Of a DNA stretch of 12,943 bases, positions 7,752 to 12,943 are shown one piece after another. The stretch is from Sphingomonadaceae bacterium. GTDB taxonomy: Bacteria; Pseudomonadota; Alphaproteobacteria; Sphingomonadales; Sphingomonadaceae. Location of the stretch: assembly GCA_016462305.1 (NCBI GenBank), contig JAEMTM010000003.1, positions 1 through 12,943 of the forward strand, given 5' to 3'. Within the stretch, counting starts at the first letter, position 1. Each line of letters begins with the position of its first letter. Both the position numbers and the translations under genes were made by a program. The notes beneath the pieces were generated by a model that worked only from the letters and a program-made list of their open reading frames with translations, was not told where the DNA came from and searched no databases.

Positions 7752-8734
7752 TGCCGCAAAAGCCTTCAGAACGCGGCGCGGCCTTGCTGTCGGTCTTGCT
7801 GATGGTGGCGGTGCTGGCCGTCATTGCGGCCACGACGCTTGACCGGTTGCGTTTATCGAGCAAATTGTCGGCCAATGGCAACGCGCTGGCGCAGGCGCGG
7901 ATGTTTACCTACGCGACCGAGGCGATTGCCGCTGCGCGTATTGAGGACCTGGTCGCCCGCGATGCCGCGCAAACGACGTTATCGGGGGATTGGCTGGGCA
8001 AAGCGCAAGCCATTCCCATTCCGATAGGGTCTGCCACCGCTGCCGTGCGTGATGCTGGCAATTGTTTCAATCTCAACAGTCTGGTGACCGAAAATGAAGG
8101 CCGATACTTGGCCAGTGCGACGGGCCAAGACCAGATGACGTCTTTATTAGTGGTGTTGGGCACGAATGAAAACACGGCGCGTGTTGTTGTTGCGGCGGCA
8201 GCCGACTGGGCGGACAGCGACATCACGCCTTTACCAAATAGCGTCGAGGATGATGGTTATCGTTCTGCGGCGACCCCTTATTTTACGGCGAACAGGCTTT
8301 ATGCCCATCCAAGCGAGCTGCGCGCGGTCAAGGGGGTAACCCCTGCTATCTATGCCAAGTTGCAGGATTGGATTTGTGCGCTGCCCGATCCGGTTTTATC
8401 GCCGTTGAACGTCAACACTTTGCTACCCGAACAAGCGCCGTTGTTGGCGATGCTATTCCCGCCCGGCAAGATGAGTTTGACCTTAGCGCGCAGCTATCTC
8501 GCCAAGCGGCCATCTAATGGCTATGGCAGCCTCATTCGATTCTGGGCGGCGCCTGAAATTGCCGCCATGGACCCGTCTCCTCTGGTTCAAGGGCAGGTAA
8601 AACTGACGAGCAATTACTTCCTTTTGAACACAAATGTGTCATTTGGCGAACTCAAACTTGCCGGACAGTCGATGATTGTCGCGTCGCCCGCGCCTGCGCG
8701 CGTTGTCTGGCGCAGTTGGGGGGAAGAGGAATGA
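7748..8734 (+). CDS. gspK: T2SS minor pseudopilin GspK
   Basis: GspK is the large minor pseudopilin that caps the pseudopilus tip. Seen: leader MMPQKPSERG, predicted cleavage after G10, then AALLSVLLMVAVLAVIAATTL. Mature position 5 is Ser rather than Glu, as expected because GspK characteristically lacks that Glu. The body shows family motifs: CFNLNSLV, ADWADSDITPLPNSVEDDGY, a helix-rich insert near HPSELRAVKGVTP, and LSPLNVNTLLPEQ. Two cysteines (C106 and C210) could pair in the periplasm; that is inference. The ATG overlaps the gspJ stop by 4 bases (ATGA), with AAGG at 7735-7738 as ribosome site; ATG 7751 is an alternative. At 328 residues it is full length. Confidence 0.94.
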   Translation: MMPQKPSERGAALLSVLLMVAVLAVIAATTLDRLRLSSKLSANGNALAQARMFTYATEAIAAARIEDLVARDAAQTTLSGDWLGKAQAIPIPIGSATAAVRDAGNCFNLNSLVTENEGRYLASATGQDQMTSLLVVLGTNENTARVVVAAAADWADSDITPLPNSVEDDGYRSAATPYFTANRLYAHPSELRAVKGVTPAIYAKLQDWICALPDPVLSPLNVNTLLPEQAPLLAMLFPPGKMSLTLARSYLAKRPSNGYGSLIRFWAAPEIAAMDPSPLVQGQVKLTSNYFLLNTNVSFGELKLAGQSMIVASPAPARVVWRSWGEEE

Positions 8735-9816
8735 CATTGGTCATTACGCGGTTCCCGACATCTGAGCAGGACGACCCGTCGGTATTTCGGGTCATCGAGG
8801 GCGTTTGGCAGGATGCAGGTGCGCTTTCCAACTTCGTGCCGACGGTGGACGACATGACTGTCATGGCGCTTGTCGCGCCGGAAGATGTTCGGTGTCACTG
8901 GTTCACGCTGACCGATGTGCAAGGGCGTCAGGCCGAAACCGTCGCGAAACTGCGTGCAACCGAACAATCGCTTGGCCTTGTGCACATCAGCGCTGGTGCA
9001 GATTATGACGATGTTGTTGCCACAGCGACAATCGCGACGGAGGTTATGCAGCGCGGGTTGGATAGGCTTGGCGCGCGCGGGCTGAACCCCGACATCGTCC
9101 TGCCCTTTGCATCGTTGGTGCGTACCCATTCGGATGGCGTGTTCAGGGCCGAAATGGACGGCCTGTGCGTCCTGCGCGGCGCGCAATTTGCGATACCTGA
9201 CGAAGCCATGTTGCGCGATCTGTTCATTGGCGACGCGCATATAGAAGATATTGATACCGACTCCCTTCGGTCCATGCTGCTTTCCGCCAGCGCGTCGCCA
9301 TTGCTGAACTTGCGTGAAGGCAATTTCGCAAAGCGGGAGCGGGCAGTTTGGATGACCGCAGAGCAAAAGATTTGGGTGCGGCGGCTTTTGATCGCGCTCC
9401 TTATCGTGACCATGATGCTCACTCTTGCCACCTTGGCGAAATATTGGACAGCAACTGCGTCTGAAAATGACGCCGCATTGGCGGCGGCACAGAAGATTGA
9501 TCCGGCTATCCAGGATATCGATCAGGCCGAAAGCATGCTGGCCGCGTCGCTTAATCGTCAGGGCAAAACGCAAAGCAGCTTTGCGCCGCTTTCTGCGGCC
9601 TTGTGGCGCAGTGTGAAGGCTTCGCCGAATGTATCCGTGCGGGAATTGCGATATACGCCCGACGGCATATTGACCGTTGTTCTGGCGGCACCCGCCGCCG
9701 ATAATATCAACAAGGCCCTTGTGACCATTCAACAAGACGGGTTCCCCATTACGGCAACAGCGCGGCAGGACACAAGCGGCGCCACATTGGTCGATATGAC
9801 TGTGAGGATGCCATGA
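8731..9816 (+). CDS. gspL: T2SS platform protein GspL
   Basis: GspL is a bitopic inner-membrane protein that recruits GspE through its cytoplasmic actin-like domain and pairs with GspM in the periplasm. Seen: a cytoplasmic N-terminal part of about 215 residues ending in the typical LLNLREGNF motif, a single membrane segment at about 219-238 (LLIALLIVTMMLTLA), a helical stretch, and a ferredoxin-like periplasmic domain to residue 361 (about 285-361). The start is the ATG at 8731, which overlaps the gspK stop (ATGA) and follows a strong purine run (GGGGGGAAGAGGA). An in-frame TTG at 8716 is less likely. The cytoplasmic part looks somewhat shorter than in gammaproteobacterial GspL. The family is identified mainly from architecture, motif and operon position. 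Confidence 0.9.
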   Translation: MTLVITRFPTSEQDDPSVFRVIEGVWQDAGALSNFVPTVDDMTVMALVAPEDVRCHWFTLTDVQGRQAETVAKLRATEQSLGLVHISAGADYDDVVATATIATEVMQRGLDRLGARGLNPDIVLPFASLVRTHSDGVFRAEMDGLCVLRGAQFAIPDEAMLRDLFIGDAHIEDIDTDSLRSMLLSASASPLLNLREGNFAKRERAVWMTAEQKIWVRRLLIALLIVTMMLTLATLAKYWTATASENDAALAAAQKIDPAIQDIDQAESMLAASLNRQGKTQSSFAPLSAALWRSVKASPNVSVRELRYTPDGILTVVLAAPAADNINKALVTIQQDGFPITATARQDTSGATLVDMTVRMP

Positions 9817-10292
9817 TAGCGGTGATACGCCTGTGGTTTGCTGCGCTGACCCGGCGCGAGCAATGGCTCGTTGGTGTCGCGGGTGCAATGACCGCTTTTG
9901 TGGTGGTGATTTTTGGAATTTTACTTCCCATATTGTCAACCATTGATCAGGCAAAGCTAGATCATGACGAGGCGGTTCAGCGGCGCGGGCGCATAATCGC
10001 CACGGTGGATGCAGCGCAGAAGCCGCAGACGGGGCCGCGTTCCACGGCCACGGCGGATATTGACCTGTTGATTGTCCAAAATGCGGCAGAAAACGGATTT
10101 GATCTCGTCAAATCGGCCAATAATGCACCAGGACAGATCAGCTTCCGAATTGACCAAGCACGGGCGCCAGCGTTGCTCGCGTGGCTGACCGAGCTTGAGG
10201 GTCAGAATGTTGCTGTGCGCAGTATCGCCTTACGACCCGGCGCGAACAGCACCGTAACGGTGGATGCGCAGTTGCAGATGGGCGCACCATGA
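9813..10292 (+). CDS. gspM: T2SS platform protein GspM
   Basis: GspM is a small bitopic inner-membrane protein that dimerises with GspL and stabilises the platform. Seen: a short basic cytoplasmic start with the LTRREQWLV pattern typical of GspM, one membrane segment at about residues 19-40, a helical stretch, and a small periplasmic alpha/beta domain (IDLLIVQNAAENGFDLV; LLAWLTELEGQNVAVRSIAL). At 159 residues the length is normal. Its ATG overlaps the gspL stop by 4 bases, with GAGG at 9804-9807 at a good distance, and its stop overlaps gspN. Sequence conservation in this family is weak, so position after gspL carries much of the weight. Confidence 0.9.
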   Translation: MIAVIRLWFAALTRREQWLVGVAGAMTAFVVVIFGILLPILSTIDQAKLDHDEAVQRRGRIIATVDAAQKPQTGPRSTATADIDLLIVQNAAENGFDLVKSANNAPGQISFRIDQARAPALLAWLTELEGQNVAVRSIALRPGANSTVTVDAQLQMGAP

Positions 10293-10984
10293 AGCGGCGC
10301 TTCGTCATGGCTTCGGTCGCAGCTTTGGCTGTTGCGGCGATGTTATTCATGCCCTTGCGGACCATCGTCGCTGGCGACGGGGTAATCGCACGCAAGGTTG
10401 ATGGCATCATTTGGGACGGGTCCATCCGCGACCTGCGCCTTGGCAAATTGCCAGTGGGCGACGTCAATGCACGTTTGTTGTTCGCCCCATTGTTTATGGG
10501 CCGAGCAGAGATATTGCTGTCACGGGGCAACGCGCAATATGTGCCGGGCATAACCGGGTCCGTATCACGTGGCATAAGTGGTGTGTCGGTCAACAATTTG
10601 TCCGCTACTTTGTCAGTAGGTACCCTGCTCGCGCCGTTTCCTGCCGAAAATATTCAGTTTGAGGGCTTTTCTGCGCGCTTTGCCGCTGGCAAGTGTATAA
10701 ATGCGGGCGGGCAAGTCCGGCTTACCCTCTCGGAAACGCTACCCGGACTTAACATACAGAATGGGATGCTTGGTCAACCCCGCTGCGACGGTGCGCAATT
10801 ATTGCTGCCCTTGGTCAGCCAATCCGCGATGGAGCGGGCGGACATCCGTTTGTCGGCAGACGGATCTTATACCGTGGCAGTTACGCTTGATGCCGACCGG
10901 GGCGACCAAGCGGCGGTGTTGAACATCGCCGGATTCCGGCCTGTAGATGGCGGCTACCGGCTAGTGCAAAAGGGCCGGTTCTGA
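10289..10984 (+). CDS. gspN: T2SS accessory protein GspN
   Basis: GspN is an accessory T2SS component present in only some systems; it is membrane anchored with a periplasmic beta-rich domain, and its exact role is not settled. Seen: a basic N-terminus followed by a hydrophobic anchor at about residues 5-24, then the GspN-like opening VDGIIWDGSIRDLRLGKLPVGDV and a domain rich in beta strands to residue 231. Two cysteines occur in the C-terminal half, in GKCINAGG and QPRCDG, an arrangement that could give a disulfide. The ATG overlaps the gspM stop by 4 bases. At 231 residues it is slightly short for the family. It is the last gene of the overlapping chain. Confidence 0.87.
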   Translation: MKRRFVMASVAALAVAAMLFMPLRTIVAGDGVIARKVDGIIWDGSIRDLRLGKLPVGDVNARLLFAPLFMGRAEILLSRGNAQYVPGITGSVSRGISGVSVNNLSATLSVGTLLAPFPAENIQFEGFSARFAAGKCINAGGQVRLTLSETLPGLNIQNGMLGQPRCDGAQLLLPLVSQSAMERADIRLSADGSYTVAVTLDADRGDQAAVLNIAGFRPVDGGYRLVQKGRF

Positions 10985-11010
10985 GCGCGTTCCTGACGTC
11001 ATTGGGCGAT

Positions 11011-11757
11011 ATGCTATTCGCTTTGCCCTTTTGGTATCAACGCATGCTCGCCATGATATTCGGCGCAATCTGGGGCAGCTTTGTTGCGGCCTTATGCAGT
11101 CGCTGGCCACGCGGGGAACGGGTATCGGACGGCCGGTCGCATTGTGACCATTGCCAAACGACGCTTGGGGCTAAAGACCTCGTGCCGATATTGTCTTATC
11201 TATGGCTTCGCGGCAAATGCCGATATTGTGGGGATTCCATAGGAATAAGCGCATTATATATTGAACTTGCGTCCGCCGCGATTGGCCTATGTGCAGTCTT
11301 ATTCTTGTCGGGTGGTCAGGCCGTGGCGGCGGCGGTGTTCGGTTGGGTGCTGCTACCGCTCGTCATCCTCGATTATCAGAAACTGTGGTTACCCAATCGA
11401 CTGGTTTTGACATTGGCAGTAGCGGGCGTCTGCTTTGGCCCGTTTCTGACACCCCAGATTGACTGGCCTGACCGCATTTTGGGCGGCATTTTCGGATTTC
11501 TTGCATTGGAGGCGATCCGGCAGGTCTTTCGAAAGCTGCGCGAGGTCGAAGGCATGGGGGGAGGCGATCCCAAATTGTTCGGAGCCATTGGCCTCTGGCT
11601 CGGTTGGCAGGGCCTGCCGATGACTTTGCTTTTGGCAACTATCTTTGGGTTTCTGTTTGTCGCGGCTGCTTATGCGCTATCCAAAAAGAGCGCCCGACAG
11701 CTACCGTTCGGGGCGTATTTGGGAATGGCTTCATTTGTGATTGTCTTGCTGGCTTAG
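11011..11757 (+). CDS. gspO: Prepilin peptidase / N-methyltransferase (GspO/PilD type)
   Basis: This inner-membrane aspartic protease cleaves prepilin-type leaders and, in four-cysteine members of the family, also methylates the new N-terminal residue; the substrates here should be GspG to GspK. Seen, numbering from ATG 11011: an N-terminal membrane helix with GAIWGSFVAAL, a cytoplasmic loop with two CxxC pairs (C45/C48 and C70/C73) typical of the bifunctional form, and catalytic Asp residues D121 (LDYQKLWLPN) and D186 in GMGGGDPKLFGAIG, the family signature. Several further membrane helices follow; the total is 248 residues. The start is uncertain: TTG 11002 would add three residues, and neither has a clear ribosome site. 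It lies about 26 bases after gspN on the same strand, so probably in the same transcript. Confidence 0.92.
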   Translation: MLFALPFWYQRMLAMIFGAIWGSFVAALCSRWPRGERVSDGRSHCDHCQTTLGAKDLVPILSYLWLRGKCRYCGDSIGISALYIELASAAIGLCAVLFLSGGQAVAAAVFGWVLLPLVILDYQKLWLPNRLVLTLAVAGVCFGPFLTPQIDWPDRILGGIFGFLALEAIRQVFRKLREVEGMGGGDPKLFGAIGLWLGWQGLPMTLLLATIFGFLFVAAAYALSKKSARQLPFGAYLGMASFVIVLLA

Positions 11758-11785
11758 CTGTTTTGCGCATGGACGGCCAGCCAGC
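11748..11785. terminator. Possible weak bidirectional terminator hairpin
   Basis: GCTGGCT at 11748-11754 and AGCCAGC at 11779-11785 form a perfect 7-base inverted repeat with a 24-base loop, in the 41-base gap between two convergent genes and overlapping the end of gspO. There is no T run after it on either strand, so an intrinsic terminator is only a guess. Confidence 0.2.
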
Positions 11786-11798
11786 CTACCGCTTCAGA

Positions 11799-12041
11799 TT
11801 ATTGTGCAGGTTCGGCGGGTGCGGGCATCGCAGCCTCCATCTCGGCCTTTGCGTCTGCTTCAATCAACTTTGTGGCTTCTTCGGCGGCTTGTTCGATGGT
11901 CAGCTTTTTTTTGGTCACTTCTTCTTGCTGCGAGGCCGCAGGCATAATTCCCTCTGCTGGAGCAGTATCGGGCGTTGCTGGCGTATCATTGCAAGCCGCA
12001 AGCATTGCGAGCGCAGATGTCAGTAACAGAACTTTCCTCAC
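11799..12041 (-). CDS. Small putative lipoprotein of unknown function
   Basis: The product is an 80-residue lipoprotein; I do not recognise its family. Seen: a type II signal peptide MRKVLLLTSALAMLAAC with lipobox LAAC, so the lipidated cysteine is C17, followed by N and D. After a Thr/Pro/Ala-rich spacer comes a charged, probably helical stretch (about residues 40-70, rich in Lys, Glu and Ala) and a Pro/Ala tail. The start is GTG at 12041-12039, with GGAA on the minus strand 8 bases upstream (12053-12050). It overlaps the stop of the upstream M28 peptidase gene by 4 bases (GTGA), which suggests co-translation with it. A run of eight A on the coding strand (plus-strand T at 11905-11912) encodes the three lysines. 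It converges on gspO. A true gene is likely from the signal peptide and overlap. Confidence 0.75.
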   Translation of the reverse strand: MRKVLLLTSALAMLAACNDTPATPDTAPAEGIMPAASQQEEVTKKKLTIEQAAEEATKLIEADAKAEMEAAMPAPAEPAQ

Positions 12042-12943
12042 TGCGCCGATTCCGGCTTTAGTTCGCCCTCATAATTTGCCAGATAGGCCAAGGTTGCGAC
12101 CCAAGCGGCCACGTTTTGGCGCAATTCGGCCTTATCGATCTTGTCCAACGTATCATCCGGCGTGTGATGGAGGTCGAAATATTTTGTGCCATCTTGCTGC
12201 AAATCGACGATAGCAAGTTTTTGTGCATCGATGATTGCGCCAATGTCCGCGCCGCCGCCCGCCAGTTCGCGGCGGGGGACCACGCCCAAGGGTGCAAGCG
12301 CCGAAACGATCTGCGAACGCACCGCATTTGCGCTTTCCGCTAAACGGAAATCCACCGCCCAGATTTTGCCTGCACCAAAGTCGGATTCCATGGCCAAAGC
12401 ATGTGGTTCGTTGGCGTGCTTCGCCCCATAGTCACGGCCACCCCAGATGCCGACTTCTTCAGCCCCGGCCCAAAGCAAGCGCACGGTGCGCTTTGGTTGG
12501 CCCATGGACTTCAGATGCTTGGCGGCCGCCCCGATGATGCCGCAACCCGCCGCGTCATCAATCGCGCCCGTGCCAAGGTCCCAGCTATCCAGATGGCATG
12601 CAATGACGATAATCGGCAATTTCGGGTTGGACCCCGTCACTTCGGCCAGCACATTGCCCGAGGTCTGCATACCGATATTCTGCGGGGTAAGTTTCAACTT
12701 CATGCGCACAGGCTTCCCGCGCGCAATCATCCGTTCAAGGTTCTCCGCGTCGGGAATCGACAATGCGCCTGCCGGAATAGGGGTGACGCCAGGTTCGAAA
12801 TTGGTGTTCCCGGTATGCGGATTGCGGTGATAGTCGGTGCCGATGGAGCGGATGACGATGGCCGCCGCGCCTTTCTTGGCCGCAATATTCGGTCCGACAA
12901 AGCGGGCAGGGCCAAATGCGCCATAACTGCTACCGTCCTGCGT
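12038..12943 (-). CDS. M28-family zinc metallopeptidase, partial (5' end outside window)
   Basis: This is a co-catalytic zinc aminopeptidase/carboxypeptidase of family M28, resembling the carboxypeptidase Q (plasma glutamate carboxypeptidase) group; the substrate is unknown. The frame is open from the right edge, so 301 C-terminal residues are visible and the start and any signal peptide are missing. Seen: the end of a protease-associated (PA) type domain (AAAIVIRSIGTDYHRNPHTG; IPAGALSIPDAENL), then the peptidase core with the M28 metal and catalytic residues in order: His of HLDSWDLGTGA (12593-12595), Asp pair of AIDDAAG (12554-12559), Glu pair of GAEEVG (12455-12460), Asp of ESDFGAG (12380-12382) and His of LHHTPDD (12164-12169). 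All expected ligands are present, so it should be active. Its stop overlaps the lipoprotein start. Confidence 0.93.
   Translation of the reverse strand, partial: TQDGSSYGAFGPARFVGPNIAAKKGAAAIVIRSIGTDYHRNPHTGNTNFEPGVTPIPAGALSIPDAENLERMIARGKPVRMKLKLTPQNIGMQTSGNVLAEVTGSNPKLPIIVIACHLDSWDLGTGAIDDAAGCGIIGAAAKHLKSMGQPKRTVRLLWAGAEEVGIWGGRDYGAKHANEPHALAMESDFGAGKIWAVDFRLAESANAVRSQIVSALAPLGVVPRRELAGGGADIGAIIDAQKLAIVDLQQDGTKYFDLHHTPDDTLDKIDKAELRQNVAAWVATLAYLANYEGELKPESAQ

Noticed and set aside
8614..9954. Long minus-strand open frame of 446 codons opposite gspK, gspL and gspM
   Set aside because: It is antisense to three well-supported genes, has no recognisable domain, is rich in His, Arg, Cys and Gln as expected of a shadow frame, and crosses gene borders.
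11890..11915. T8 run on the plus strand as an intrinsic terminator for the gsp operon
   Set aside because: No GC-rich hairpin directly precedes it, and it lies within the lipoprotein coding sequence as its Lys codons.
11604..12026. Plus-strand open frame of 140 codons across the end of gspO and the lipoprotein gene
   Set aside because: It overlaps two supported genes in other frames, is rich in Cys, Arg and Phe, and has no domain pattern.
12038..12763. A start for the M28 peptidase at the TTG at 12763
   Set aside because: The frame stays open to the right edge and the upstream residues match the PA-domain region of these peptidases, so the gene continues outside the window.

Overview
This window holds a complete, tightly packed type II secretion system (T2SS) operon on the plus strand, gspC to gspN followed by a prepilin peptidase (gspO/pilD type), at about 25-11757. 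A convergent minus-strand pair follows: an M28-family metallopeptidase, cut by the right edge, and a very small lipoprotein gene overlapping its stop codon. No RNA genes, insertion sequences, CRISPR arrays or phage genes were seen. There is no stretch over 300 bases without a gene.

Organism: the gene order C-D-E-F-G-H-I-J-K-L-M-N-O, the protein sequence style, the moderately high GC content (judged by eye, not computed) and the M28 neighbour suggest an alphaproteobacterium, probably a sphingomonad (Sphingorhabdus/Sphingopyxis-like). This is an inference from recall of these families, not from a search.

Layout: gspC (inner-membrane link with a PDZ domain) and gspD (outer-membrane secretin) come first. 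Next are gspE (cytoplasmic ATPase) and gspF (polytopic platform protein). The pseudopilins follow: gspG (major) and gspH, I, J, K (minor). Then come gspL and gspM (bitopic platform proteins that recruit GspE), gspN (accessory periplasmic-side protein) and the peptidase that should process the five pseudopilins. Eleven of the twelve junctions overlap or are separated by 2 bases: TAGTG, TAATG, an 8-base overlap, a 2-base gap, 23- and 11-base overlaps, then five 4-base overlaps (GTGA or ATGA type). This implies one transcript with translational coupling. Only gspN-gspO has a real gap, of about 26 bases. Several genes use GTG or TTG starts.

How it works together: GspE, F, L and M and the N-terminal part of GspC form the inner-membrane platform and motor. 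The peptidase cleaves and probably methylates GspG-K, which assemble the pseudopilus, with K-I-J-H expected at the tip. The pseudopilus pushes folded periplasmic proteins through the GspD channel. The M28 peptidase next door is a candidate exported or periplasmic enzyme. Its N-terminus lies outside the window, so secretion cannot be judged.

The system itself is a known one. The points worth a second look are the long basic leader of GspG, the low-complexity segments and tail of GspD with no pilotin gene in view, the coupled peptidase-lipoprotein pair with an A8 tract, and the GspL cytoplasmic domain, which looks short.
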